From positions 1-64,000 of the forward strand of contig JASANG010003068.1 of the NCBI GenBank assembly GCA_030248215.1: a DNA stretch of 64,000 bases, given 5' to 3'. Numbering within the stretch: the first letter of the stretch is position 1; every line of letters begins with the position of its first letter. The position numbers were made by a program, and so were the translations under genes. The DNA is from Enoplolaimus lenunculus (Eukaryota; Nematoda; Enoplea; Enoplida; Thoracostomopsidae). Below are positions 1 through 11,080 of this stretch, piece by piece. The notes under the pieces were generated by a model. It worked only from the letters and a program-made list of their open reading frames with translations. It searched no databases and had not been told where the DNA came from.

Positions 1-812
1 TTTCGGCATACCTGTTCTTGGAATTTTAATGTTCCATGGAATCATCTATAGAATTTGATTTGTTCTGAGGGCAAAAGGACTCAATGTTCTTAGTTCTGAC
101 TTCTGAGGTAAAAGTACTGAAAGTTCACTTGCGTTGGGGATGTATTTTGTCGCTATTGCAGCCAAAGGTTGTATTGCATATGAAGTATAAGTTGTTCTGA
201 AAGCAGCTTCTTAAATAATTCACTTAAATGTAGGCGTTGTTAACAGCTATATTTCCAACATGTTTAAAAAATATATAATCGGGTAGCGACTTGTTTTGAG
301 TTCATTGGTAAAAATCTCCAATACATTAAACCATCATGTCAACATTTCTCTTGCGGTATTGCAGTCCAGAATTGAGAACAATTGCATGTTTTGATTTTCT
401 AGTTTCACAAACTTTTTCGGTGAGTGCCATCTCAGCAATGGAACAATCCTATTTGGTTTGGCACAATAATGATGCTAAAATGAATTCGCTTTTAAGGGTA
501 GTGAAGAAATCGAGTACAGTTAACCCCTCGCATTTTATCGTCTGCATACTCGGCTTACACATCATGGCGAATATTGAGCTACTCACAGTAACAATATGAA
601 GTAAAATATCGAATCATAAACATTTCATTGCGTCTTTTTATCTTTATCGAACGGTGTGTTTTCCCATATTTGTTTCATTTGTTTCTGATATAGCTCACCA
701 ATAAACAGCCAGCTAGCGTTTTAATCGAGTAATGTGAAAATTTTCGGAAAGTTTTTACTCATTTCTACACTGGTTGATTTATCAATTACAAGTGCAATCG
801 TATAGCGTGCAA
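1..812. other. No recognisable feature
   Basis: AT-rich sequence with no repeat or coding signal I can support. An 87-codon open frame at 336-599 (+) has no recognisable motif, no convincing splice sites and ordinary composition, so I do not call it a gene. Confidence 0.5.
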
Positions 813-1036
813 GGCCCATGTATAGAACAGGGCCGCATCGTTTTTCGGAGGGGCTATAATAGAGTCAGTTTAAGCTTTAGACTGATTTTTGCTTAGGCTT
901 AGGCCTAGGCTTAGGCTTAAGCTTAGGAATACACTCATCCATACGCTTAGGCTTAGGCTTAGGCTTGGGCTTGGGCTTAGGCTTAGGCTTAGGAATATGC
1001 TGAACTACTGTTCCGGCCCTGTTCTATACATGGGCC
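813..1036. mobile_element. Family A short inverted-repeat element with internal TTAGGC-like array
   Basis: The ends are perfect inverted repeats over about 23 bp, beginning GGCCCATGTATAGAACAGGG on the left with the exact reverse complement at 1014-1036. The interior is an array of degenerate GCTTAG hexamers. Flanks GCGTGCAA and GCGTGGAC match at the first five of eight bases, compatible with an eroded 8-bp target duplication. No coding capacity. I infer a nonautonomous hAT-like element because sister copy A2 shows a 7/8 target duplication. Confidence 0.85.
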
Positions 1037-2295
1037 GCGTGGACCAACACAGCTGATTGTTGCTATGGAACTGCGAATGAGTTAGTGTTAAATGTTCAAC
1101 AAATGAAAGCATACTTCAAAATGGCAAATAACAATTGCCATGATTACACGACATTAAATTATGTTTCATAAAAAGCGTTCATGTTTCTTCTATGATTGCA
1201 AATAATGTTGGAATATGTATCACAACCTATGCAACTGCTAGCACGGCCGGAATATGGTGAGGATCCGGTGATCTCCATGTGAATCCTCGCAAAGATATTC
1301 CAACGGGGTGAGGTGGGATTGAAAATACCCCCACGACAATCCTGTATAAATTATTGTAGCGCGCGTTGCGGTTTGGCCCGACCACCTTTTTATTTGGGGG
1401 TTGACGTTATATGATGTATATACGCTGGTAAAATACGAAAAAGTTTCTGTGATTTTTGAAAATACAGAAAACCCTTTATACTCTCAAGTAATTCTTTGTC
1501 TGACCAGCTTTCAATTACATGAAATCAGAGATGGCTAACGCAACGCGAGATGGGAACATTTTTGCACACAGAATATACCCCTTGTGGCATACTGTTCTGC
1601 GAAATAGACATTATCTTCCCTTGGCGAAACTAAGAAAATTGTATTATATTCACGTGATAAATTATTCTCATTGCAATACGTTATAGTCCACGCCCACTTT
1701 GGTAATGTCTGATTTTAAAAAAATTTTAACTTTTCTTAGATTTTACAAACATGTTAAGCAAGAAAATTTTTTCAGTTTATTACGGAAAAACTTTTAAAAA
1801 TAAATTTTGAAATTAATTTTTAATAATTTGTTCTGTTTTATATATAAAGAAAAGATAATTCTCAAACAACTGATCTCGCGCTTATCCCTCGCTATTTTCA
1901 GGCAAAAATTGATTTAAAATTTTAAATGGTTTTCGGTTTTTCTGCTTATCTTTGAAACTCAGATATGTGCACAACGCTGTATGCAGTGATTTCATTGCTG
2001 ACTTCAGATTAGAGAAATAAATATCATAAAAATACCAGAGGCGCAGCAAGAGGGGGTTAGCCTAAAGAATTCCGACGCCAAAGCTTTGTATCCTATAGTT
2101 TGGGACTCAAAATGGGGACCCCCTCTTGTTACATTTCTCGTATTCGAGTCACTACAGTGTTATTTCTCCCCAAATCAGTAAGTTGTTGGATTCGCTGCTG
2201 CGCGCCTGTTTAAATTAATGACATAAATATGGGAATACAGTATTAATAAAGATAAAGTTGATGCAAGAAGATGCACACTGTTCTATACAATCATC
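1037..2295. other. Unannotated AT-rich sequence
   Basis: No gene, tRNA or clear repeat seen. The segment around 1700-1850 is especially A/T-rich. Nothing here could be tied to the repeat families elsewhere in the window. Confidence 0.45.
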
Positions 2296-2520
2296 GGCCC
2301 ATGTTACTTTTTGGGCCGGCCCATGTTACTTTTTGGGCCGTCCCGGTTTCTTGTGGTTCTGTAAAATAGTAGAATTACATTCCAGATTACATTTTTTGCT
2401 TAGGCTTATGCTTAGGCTTAGGCTTAGGCTTTAGGAATACGTTTTTGCAACGCTTAGGCTTAGGCTAACGCTTAGGAATACGCTTAACCTACTGTTACGC
2501 CGCTAAAAGCAACGTTAGCC
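2296..2520. mobile_element. Family B element with TTAGGC-like array, duplicated left end
   Basis: The left end GGCCCATGTTACTTTTTGGG is present twice in direct tandem (2296-2317 and 2318-2339). The interior carries GCTTAG hexamers. The right end (about 2495-2520, CGCTAAAAGCAACGTTAGCC) is the eroded inverted complement. A cleaner copy at 33451-33628 shows an exact 8-bp target duplication, so this family is hAT-like. Confidence 0.75.
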
Positions 2521-2703
2521 CAATCGTCATATATTCAGTTCACAGAACAAAAAATATTACTGACAGTTTGCTTGCTTTACAACATGGTAGTTAATCTAGT
2601 ATCTTCACAGCTTTTTCGATTTCTTGACGTCTGAAAAAATTATCGCCAAATTGAGCACATCCACGAAAGAAATACCTATACTTTAATCAGCGTTATGATA
2701 TTG

Positions 2704-2865
2704 GGACCATGTAAAGATCAGGGGAGAAATGTTTTTCTGCGATACTGCAATGGAGTATGCTTAAGTTTTAGACTATTTTTTTGCTCAGACTTAATAGGCT
2801 TAGGCTAAAACTTAGGCTTAGGAATATGGTTATACTACTGTTTCGGTCGTGTTTTATACATTGGC
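2704..2865. mobile_element. Family C element with TTAGGC-like array
   Basis: The left end reads GGACCATGTAAAGATCAGGG and the right end TTTTATACATTGGC, with degenerate TTAGGC hexamers between. Same family as 7879-8148. No coding capacity. Confidence 0.7.
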
Positions 2866-4039
2866 ACGAAATTGCATAGTATAAAGCAATGCCTGGCGTT
2901 GTTGTTGTGGCATAAAATAAAATACGAAACTATAACAATACTGTCGTAGTTTTCCTGGAACGTTCGTTTTATCAATGCAGAAGGATAAGCAATCCCAAAA
3001 ACAGAATATCAGCTGTGAAAAACGTAATGAAATGTCGAGTGCATCGCAAATAAATCAGAAGAATTCAAAATTAATTCTACAGGTATTGTTGTGACCCGAA
3101 TAAGAGGGGGTAATAAGAGTGGGGTCCCCGTTTTGAGCTCTAATCTATTGGAGTCCGTATCCCAAATAAGAGTGCGTAAGCGGATAGAACCCCTAAACCC
3201 TAATTTGAGTCCATAAATGTCAATTATCCCTAACCGTAGCGAATAAATGACTAGTGATGGGCATCGGATATTTTTTCATATCCGGATATCCGGCAATTCT
3301 TGCCGGATATTTATCCGGATATCCGGCTATCCGGATATCCGAAATAAAATTTTCTATTTCGGATATCCGAAACTCGATTTTGTGTTTTTTGAGTTTCCGA
3401 ACCTCAATTTTCGTTTCTTAAGCACTTGTTTTAATTTGTTGCTCTAAAGGAAGTACCCTGACCCTCAAGCAAATTGATATGATGGTGCCAATTTTCTTTG
3501 TCAAATCCAAATATCCTGGAAAAAGTTACGGATGCAAGAAGGCTTTGTTCCTTTGTAACCAAATTGGCACAATTGATTCTCCCGCACCTGAGAAACTTGC
3601 TCACATAAAAACATTTTCTTAATTGCGTTTTCAAGGGCTGTCGATTCCTAAACCCCCGCACAAAGCAATTCATTGTAGCAAAATTTCTTGACAGGATGGA
3701 AGGTTTTATCGCGGGAAGTTGTTTTTTATTGTGTTCTCAAAGGTGTTGTGCCCCTCCTTTCCCACCACTAGGCAATTTACGTCTATATTGAAATCATTTT
3801 AAACACAGTTTATTGTGTATTCTTTAAATTATACCAAAAATAGTGCATTCCGAAAAGGGGCTTCGCCGGGATTTGGTTTCCGAAGGGTAACCTAATTTTT
3901 CAACGGGAAAACTCAACATATTTAAATTATATGACCAACGTAAAACAAAATTTATACGGCAAACATGTGTTAAACAGTACAAACGAACAATTTCACAAAA
4001 CCCGTTAAGTGATGGGTTACCGACATTTTATTGTTCCAA

Positions 4040-4500
4040 AGTCCAAAATATCCCGAGCGAAAAAGGATGCGCCCAAAAACCTCAATTTCCCGGGTTATAT
4101 CCTAACTTTTCAGAATCCCAATTTTTAAAATCCGGAGCGAAAAACTCTGCACCCAAAATCCCAATTTCCCTGGTAATATCCCTATTTCCCAAAATCCTAA
4201 TTTCCCGGGTAATATCCCAATTTCCTAAAGTCCCAATTTCCCAAAATCCAGAGCGAAAAACGCTGCGACCAAAATCCCAATTTCCGGGGTGATATCCGAA
4301 TTTCCCAAAATCCCTATTTCCCAAGAGCGAAAAACGTTGCGCCCAAAATCCCAATTTCCCAAAATCCAATTTCGCAAAATCCCGAGCGAAAAACGCTGCG
4401 CCCAAAATCCCAATTTATCGGGTAATATCCGAATTTCCCAAAATCGCAATTTCGCAAAATCGCAATTTCCCGGGTAATATCCGCGAATTTCGGGAGGTAG
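4040..4500. repeat. Minisatellite inside family F
   Basis: Degenerate tandem units built from TCCCAATTTCCC, GGGTAATATCC and GAGCGAAAAACGCTGCGCCC. Short open frames on both strands here (for example 4082-4405 on -, 4289-4477 on +) only translate the repeat and are not genes. Confidence 0.8.
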
Positions 4501-4572
4501 CTCTTCTGTACATGGGTCGATATGAGCATAAAAGATACAATTCTAAAAATCGGTATTTATTATGCCTGTGCT

Positions 4573-4770
4573 GTATTGACCCGAATAAGAGGTGTACCCA
4601 TTTTGAGTCCCCATCAATAGGAATTCGTATCCCTAATAACAGTCCGTAAGCGCATAGAGTCCCTAAACCCTAAGTAGAGTCCATAAATGTCAATTCTTCC
4701 TAATTGTAGCGCATAAATGACTCCAGAACCAAATAAAGGTGCGTTCAAAACTTTAAAGCATGCAAGAATG
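4573..4770. mobile_element. Truncated family E copy inside F
   Basis: Starts TGACCCGAATAAGAGGTG and follows the E consensus through GCATAAATGACTCCAG to about 4770, where similarity is lost. The right end is missing. Confidence 0.6.
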
Positions 4771-5180
4771 TGGTTTAATATTCTGACTGAGGTTTGGATA
4801 CAGAATTTGTTTCATCAGCTCCAGCTACTTTGGTGACGAAACCATGCAAATTATTCCAAAAAGTTTTTTTAGACAAAAGCATTTACGTTTCATTCCGGAT
4901 ATCCGGTGCCCATCTATATAAATGACTCCACGACCAAATAAAGTTGATTTCGAAATTTTAAAGCGCACTTATGTTTCGAAACTAACATTCCAAAGAATAA
5001 CCTTGCATTATCGCTCAACTTTTTGATGCAAGGCAATAAACATTTAATTCAAAAGATAGTTGCAATACCGGATATATATCAGTAACAAAGGGTTGCGGAG
5101 GGCGGGTTGAAAATAAAAAACAGGGAAGTACCCTCTGCAGAGGCCAAATAACTATTGGTCCCCCTCTTATTCGTGGTACT

Positions 5181-5723
5181 AGCACGTCTTGGCAAAAATT
5201 GATAAACATTTTAACAGCTCCAAGTAGAATGTAAATTGTCTATTAATTTTGAAAATCAAATTGGAAGAGGTGTATAAGCTATGGACACACTAAGAATTTA
5301 ATGAAGTCACTTAGATCTTGAAGTGTTGAGTCTAATGGCACCTTTAATGTTGTAGGGGCTCTGGTTCACAAATGATGGCCGGCAACATTTACGGCCTATG
5401 TTCAATCATGACAAACCTTACTGCGAATCTTTTTTACATCAAAAATATTATGGCACACTAGTTTTGTAGAGAATTCTGCTCTGTATTTTCAATTATCTTC
5501 TGAACCCGAGTTTTAAACCTAGGCCCGTAACTGTAGGTTTGGTCAAGGGGGTGACGCTCCGTTACAAAGAGCTTCACCCCTGCCCGGACAAAATTTTTTC
5601 GCTGCATTAGCAGAATTTTACAAGTTACGAAAATTTGCTGCCCGTTTAGAAATTTTCCGGCCTCTCTACGTGTAATTTCCAATTTCCGATATAAGTGGGG
5701 CTGAATAAATTTCGAATGACAAC
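5181..5723. other. No gene; possible family G fragment
   Basis: About 5515-5600 contains AGGGGGTGACGCTCCG and CACCCCTGCCCGG, reminiscent of family G (37504-37861), but the ends are lost. The rest holds nothing I can name. Confidence 0.35.
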
Positions 5724-5845
5724 CTACTGCATCTGTAGTTGCTCTTCTTTTTGCACGACCAACTGAGTCAAATTGATGTTCTCAAGCTGAATCCTTTGTG
5801 TTTCGTTGCGCAAATGATGTGTTTTTGTAAGAAGACTTCTGTGCG
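5724..5845 (-). CDS. Terminal exon of putative membrane coiled-coil gene
   Basis: Acceptor TTTTTAG at 5852-5846, two bases completing the split codon, 39 codons, and stop TAG at 5726-5724. Leu and Ile spacing is coiled-coil-like. The block LRNETQRI slightly resembles the end of the syntaxin-8 SNARE helix, but no membrane anchor follows, so I do not assign it. Confidence 0.4.
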
Positions 5846-8800
5846 CTAAAAAGAATGAATTACTAAAATTAGCTTGATTATGAGCAATTAAGGACGCTCG
5901 GCTATTGTATACTTTCGCCCGCATTTGTACTTACGCTTATGCTTAGCAAATGCTTTGCCTTCGGCTCAATCATTACTTAAGCCTGTGCCTAATTCTGAGC
6001 GTTAACTGTAAAGCATCAGAGTAGTGTATAAGAGTAAAGCCATTCACAGAAACTCTATAAATTTTGGCACAAAATCTCTTAAAGCAAGGGGTTCGAGATC
6101 CAGGTGATAGCAGCGGCGTACGTTCCCGTACAGAACAACATTTGTGGTAAAATTGTAAGGTCCCCCACAACCTTACAGTTTTTCCCTCAAAAAATTGGCA
6201 CATACCTTTATATAGCATACAGTAAAAATTGCGTTTCACAACTTTTACCTGCCAGCTCAATAGCGAGAAATGTCTGAATTCGCGTACTGGCTAACAGGTT
6301 ATTTTGGGTGTTGTACAAACTGTTGTGAACGCACCCAATATGGCGATGAAACAATTAACTTGAAGTTTAAATATTATGAAAAAATAGCTACGTTTTTTAG
6401 CGTTCGCTATGAATCGCATGAACAGTATCAAATAGAGGTGACCACAAAATGGTGCTATACCCCGCTGTTATTGAATGACCGTTGGCTCGCTCACGTTATA
6501 TACTGTGAAATAAACTTTGTGAAACTTTGTGAAACAAGTAAGGTGTCAAGGCAAAATGTTATAAATTTAAAATGGTTACAAAACTGATTCATAATGAAGC
6601 TGGACCGCCCACGTTCCGTCATTTGGGATGTGTATTATTTGTTCAGCAACTCTATTGTCCACTTTCCTCCACCAACATTCCAGGGCAAGGCTAGGCCTAG
6701 ACAAAGGCATGGGTAAGCCTTTTTATAAGCCTACGCCTAAGCATGTTGGGAACAGTGTACAAAAGCTCTACAAAACAATTGCAAATTTCAATCAAAGTTT
6801 GATTCGACGGTTTGCTCAGGCTTTTGGTGAATTTCTCTCAATATCTATTTCCATGTTTTCAAGCCTCACTCATAGCATTTGCAGCATCCATTAACAGATC
6901 TGTTCGCTAAACTAACAACCATTCAATGGCATATAACAATTGAACTCGCTCAAAAGCAATCCCAAATGTCTCGTTTGTAAGCCTGATTCGAAATTTTCAG
7001 CGCAACTGAGCGTGGGAATTGTTTAGCGGTCTATTTTACGCCATATGGTAGTTTTCGACATTATCATACAAATTTTCCAACGATCAAAAGTAACCGTAAA
7101 AAATAAAACATGCCAGTCCGCTACGATAGAGGTAATTTGGAACCACAGCTTTTACAATGGCGACTTACGCAACCATATTTGACTGTGCAAAAAACTATAA
7201 CGCCAGAAACTATACGTAGAATTTTTTCCACAAAAAAGAGTTTGTGTTTGTGTCAAGTTTAATATGTTAACAGTTTTTTTGCCTTAGTAGGTTATTCTAT
7301 TGCCTGTAAAATCGATTTTTTTACTCACTCCTGTAATTTCAGGTAATACATCGCCTATCGCCATCTCGAAAACGTCTCTATTTTAAAATGGCTTATAACA
7401 AGTTTGTCCACGTACCTTTTTCCAAAGCCGAATAATCTTTCTAAAAACAAACCAATAATTATATATATATTTATACTTGCATATAACTGGAGCTAATCAA
7501 ACGCGAAACGCGAAAAATGTGCTAAATTTTATTAAAGCGATAAAGGTCCCTGGTTCCAAAAATAGCAAAACTTGTGAACTGGTGTACAATGGTATGTAAT
7601 ACACTTTGATTTCGCTAAACCTTTAGCAAGAAACGAGAGCAGAGCCGAACTGATCATCAAGGGCGGTAATATGCTGACTGGAAGAGGAGGCGCGCAATCC
7701 GCCCAAACACAACAGGTCATAGTGTCGCGAACGTGTTACGACTTTATAAAACAATATTCATACATAATACGAAATTGAAATGAAACGTTTCGCTGTTTAC
7801 CTTTGACAAAATTGTTTATCTCACAGCTTTAGCATCCGCTTCAAAACGTGCCAAACAGAGAAGCGGGTCCAAAAATTCGGCCCATGTAAAGATCAGGGGC
7901 GGAACGATTTTTCTGTGGGACTAGGAAAGAGTAAGCTTAAGCTTTAGACGAATTTTTTGCTATACTTATTCTTAGGCTTAGGCTCAGGAATACGCTCATC
8001 CTTACGCTTAGGCTTAGGCTTAGGCTCAGGAATACGCTCATCCTTACGCTTAGGCTTGTGCTTATGCTTAGGCTTGTGCTTATGCTTAGGCTCAGGCTAA
8101 TGAATGTGCTTATAATACTGTTTTTTACCAACGTTCTTTACATTGGCCGCAGTATCAAATGTTTACAAACGAACCTCTGCTATTTTTTGTAATTCAATTT
8201 TTCCGTCGTAATATTTACAAGCGACCATAGCGTCGTCAAATTGCCTTTGTAGCTTTTTAGAAATGTCTTGGTTGGATTGTATCTTTGATTGCATGTTTGA
8301 CAGCTGAGTCTTTTTGAGTCGAATCTCACCGGTTAAATCTATTTTGAAATTAACTGTTTTACACAGTGTATAAACAATCCAGGCCTCTATAAATACTAAA
8401 CAATCCAGGCCTCTATAAATACTGTTGTGGAAACATGGGTTATAAATGTTTTTGAATCATAAATATCTTGTTGTAAAATGTTTAATGTTTTCTGTTAGTG
8501 GTTTAAGTTTTTCAAAGAAATGTGATTAATTCTGGTAAAATGGTATATTTGCTGGTTTGTGTATTATTTTGTCACCTGGTGAATAGTTTAAACTAAATAC
8601 ACTAAGCATTTCGTACGAAACCACGGGAAAGTTTGAGCTCGAGCCATCTGAGCCACTTTAATCCGTCACTCTTCCTTACAATCTGCACCAACTCAGCCAA
8701 AATGTGCTCGTATAAAGCAAGTGACGGTTATGGACACCGCCCGAATACTGGATCGGGGTGCGCAAGCGAGGACTAGCAGAGAAAAAATGAATATTGTCAA

Positions 8801-10157
8801 AAATAAGGTACAATTTTTCCTCTGCATACCTGCTTGTGTCTGTATACAAGTGGGGTTGCTTGTACCTGTATACAAATGGGGTTCTTCTACACTTTCAGCA
8901 CATTTTAGGCTTACGCCCAGGCAGGGCTGGAGCAGCCACCCTCCATACCCTCATTTGGTTTGGGATTTGGGGGCCCCCTGAGTTTAACACTATCCTACCT
9001 TTCCGCGATTTTTTATTGGCTTTAGACACTACACAGGCCTCTACAATAACCACTAAGCATCTAAATGCCAGCAAATTTTTCTCGCTGGCTACACTCACTA
9101 AAGATAAGATAAACTTTCATGAAACGAAATAATACAGAAGGTAAAAAAAGACATTTTTGGGTGAGGTGTGCCGTGCACTGTCTCACCTGGTTGGAGCAGT
9201 AAAGATTGTAAAAGGTTTTACCTAAAATATGAGCTGGTAAACTACTTTAAAAGAAAATGTCAAATACATTTAGCACTGCGCGCGAAATTTGATTGATTTT
9301 AAAGATGGCTTCACTTTCTAGATTAATTATTTTACAACTTTTGGGTGAAACATTTTGGAACGGTGTCCCCAAACACCTACGCTGGGGGCCTCCACCCTGG
9401 AGTTTGGGGGCCCCCATCCCTGTCTGCTCCGGCACTGCGCCCAGGCTTTGGCTTAGAAAAAGGTATACCAACGTCCATGCCTTTGCCTAATCTTTGTCAT
9501 AAGCCTAAAGCCTGGGCCCGTAGCCAGAGGTGGTCCGGGCCCATTGAAAAAATTTTGGCCCCCCTAAAAAGTTTTCAACCTTGTTTAAAGTCATCGAAAA
9601 ACCTTCTATGCCCCTCCTGAAAATGTTCAGCCTCCGGCCCCAGCAGCAACGTCAGCTGGCAACGTGCCTGCTTAATACTTAAATTTTTACTCAGGAAAAG
9701 TGTACAAGGGCCAAAAAATTGTTTAAAGAACCCAGGGAGGTGCAGTCATGTCCGTTTCATAGCCAGCTAAACATGCTTGGGGGGTCTGCAAAGAATTATA
9801 GACGGGCGAGAGGTATGCGGTTGATTCTCAGCACTTAAAGCAGTGCCAAAACTTAATATGGGCAAAAATTCTTGGATGGCTGGACGCACATATGGCTGCT
9901 TTTTAGCAACGAGCCCGAACTGTCGGCGCCCATATTATGACACTGTACTTACTTTGACGTTTTGTGTTTATTGTTTGAATACGCAACTCAATCGTTTTAA
10001 TTCGAGATAAAATTAAATGTCTCGTTGTCGTGACGTTACGAACTTTATCATAATGCAAAAACAGACCGGTAAAAATCACGAATGTGAACGACAATATCAA
10101 ACAACACGGCGGCAAATGACCAAATAATCTTGATAAACAAGACAACTTGTCGCACAT
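5724..10157 (-). CDS. Putative small single-pass membrane protein with coiled-coil tail (two exons)
   Basis: I do not recognise the family. Exon 1 (10157-9953) opens with ATG and encodes 68 residues. A hydrophobic stretch at about residues 17-36 (CLILSFTFVIFTG) follows a short Cys-containing N-terminus and suggests a signal anchor. The exon ends CAAA|GTAAGT, phase 1. Exon 2 (5845-5724) follows a good acceptor (TTCTTTTTAG|CG), is phase-compatible, and encodes 39 residues of Leu/Ile/Gln/Glu-rich sequence (LRNETQRIQLENINLTQLVV) ending in TAG. The joined product would be about 108 residues, with the coiled coil lumenal or extracellular if it is a type II protein. Evidence is splice signals, phase and heptad-like composition only. 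Extra exons in the 4-kb intron cannot be excluded, and the two exons might belong to separate genes. Confidence 0.4.
6060..6200. mobile_element. Eroded family G fragment
   Basis: GGCGTACGTTCCCGTACAGAAC followed by GGTAAAATTGTAAGGTCCCC and CCTTACAGTTTTTCCC matches the interior of family G (37504-37861 and 26741-27112). Termini are eroded. Confidence 0.5.
6270..6587 (+). CDS. Unassigned 105-codon open frame
   Basis: ATG to stop, with a Cys cluster near the N-terminus (GCCTNCC) and an otherwise mixed sequence lacking low complexity. I do not recognise a family and see no clear splice signals or neighbours in the same direction. It lies in the intron of the putative - strand gene. It may be a chance frame. 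Confidence 0.15.
   Translation: MSEFAYWLTGYFGCCTNCCERTQYGDETINLKFKYYEKIATFFSVRYESHEQYQIEVTTKWCYTPLLLNDRWLAHVIYCEINFVKLCETSKVSRQNVINLKWLQN
7879..8148. mobile_element. Family C element with long TTAGGC-like array (reference copy)
   Basis: Left end GGCCCATGTAAAGATCAGGG, right end TTCTTTACATTGGCC (inverse of the first 14-15 bases). The interior is about 140 bp of GCTTAG-type hexamers. The open frame on the - strand at 7937-8131 (a repeated Leu/Ser peptide) is only the translated array. Confidence 0.8.
8372..8423 (+). repeat. 26-bp tandem duplication
   Basis: CAATCCAGGCCTCTATAAAT occurs twice, offset by 26 bp and identical. Confidence 0.85.
8922..9437. mobile_element. Family Q hAT-like element, exact 8-bp target duplication
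   Basis: Ends CAGGGCTGGAGCA and TGCTCCGGCACTG. CGCCCAGG is present exactly on both flanks (8914-8921 and 9438-9445). G-runs of the GGGGGCCCC type sit near both ends. It is inserted in TTAGGC-like sequence. No transposase. Confidence 0.85.
9512..9662. mobile_element. Family H copy (H1)
   Basis: Begins CTGGGCCCGTAGCCAG and matches the reverse orientation of family H, with the internal run CTATGCCCCTCCTGAAAA. The right end is eroded (CAGCTGGC). Confidence 0.65.
9953..10157 (-). CDS. Exon 1 of putative membrane coiled-coil gene
   Basis: ATG at 10157-10155, 68 codons plus one base, donor GTAAGT immediately after 9953. It contains the hydrophobic segment and the first basic or polar heptads (LILSRIKTIELRIQ). 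Confidence 0.45.
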
Positions 10158-10379
10158 TACAAGAAGTTTAAATAGTTTAAGCTTTATGTATAAATTTTAA
10201 TAATCAACGTCGCATTGTACTGTCATTCGTTTGTTTTCGCATTTATATTACGAGCTGGAACAAACTTGTCGTTGAAGAAACAACATTCATGTGCTCATTA
10301 GATCTAAATTGAGTCCAAGGCTGGCAAGTTAATCGAGGGTAGGCAATATATTGCTGAAGTTTTCGCAGCAATTGCGGCG

Positions 10380-10600
10380 ACCGGAAAAAAACTAACGGTG
10401 GTGTTGTAGTTGTATCGCGGCATCGTTCGTCACCGTTTGTCGCCGTTCATCGTCGCTGTATCTTACCGAAAGGCATAGTACACAAGCTGGTCGCGTACGA
10501 TACCGCTCGGGAACGGATGGTTACGGACGGCAACTGGACAGCGATATACAGTGACGCATAGGGACGTACGCGACAGACGGCGACGGACGAGGCCTCGGTA
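10380..10600. other. CpG-rich island in AT-rich sequence
   Basis: Dense CG dinucleotides and repeated CGNCG words (for example GGCGACGGACGAGG) contrast sharply with the surroundings. No open frame or transposon ends found. Related words occur at 30292-30420 and 36695-36790. Confidence 0.55.
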
Positions 10601-10744
10601 CTTAAATTTGTGAAAAACTATAGCGAAGAACCTTAATCTTGTCTAAACACACAAATTGACACTGCATGTTAACAGATGCGCTGTGTGTTAAAGACGAAGT
10701 GCCATGAGCAAAATGTTGTCTGTTATTAATCAGGTATCTACACC

Positions 10745-10924
10745 CAGGGCCGGAGCACCCGCCGTCCATTTCCCCCCATTTGGGGGGACCCACCCTAATC
10801 AGTTGAAACAAAATCAGCCGAAGTTTTAAAACGCGTCTGGCTTTTCGCACCCCACGTTTGCAAATTTGGGGGCCCCCATCCGGGAGTTTGTGGGAAGCCT
10901 CCACCCGTGTCTGCTACGGCACTG
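10745..10924. mobile_element. Family Q hAT-like element (short copy)
   Basis: Ends CAGGGCCGGAGCA and TGCTACGGCACTG. Flanks TCTACACC (10737-10744) and TCTGAACC (10925-10932) match at 6 of 8 bases. 180 bp, noncoding. Confidence 0.8.
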
Positions 10925-11080
10925 TCTGAACCCATAAACTAATGATACAAAACGTCAAAATTGGCATAGGACCAGCAAATTTACACCGGAATTGGGACGG
11001 GAAGCGGTACTAACAATTAATTCTCGTACTCGATTGTATACATATTTCATACACGATGAACAGCATATATATATATACTT

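Larger units (their letters stand above)
3253..4917. mobile_element. Family F element inserted into E1, 10-bp target duplication
   Basis: The ends are AGTGATGGGCATCGGATAT and ATATCCGGTGCCCATCTAT, an imperfect inverted pair. The host sequence ATAAATGACT is present on both sides (3243-3252 and 4918-4927), showing a target-site duplication of 8-10 bp and hence hAT-like insertion. Subterminal TATCCGGA words repeat at both ends. The inside holds a minisatellite and a truncated E copy. I see no transposase reading frame. Confidence 0.8.
3087..5180. mobile_element. Family E element split by a younger insertion (host copy E1)
   Basis: The left part (3087-3252) starts TGTTGTGACCCGAATAAGAG. The right part (4918-5180) ends CCCCTCTTATTCG, the inverse of the start. 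Together they match the uninterrupted copy at 11690-12089 and are separated by the element at 3253-4917. The interior shares runs such as AGTCCGTAAGCGGATA with the other copies. Nonautonomous; superfamily not determined. Confidence 0.75.

Noticed and set aside
3431-3673. 80-codon - strand frame inside family F as a transposase remnant
   Set aside because: No hAT dimerisation or catalytic motif is visible; cannot be supported.
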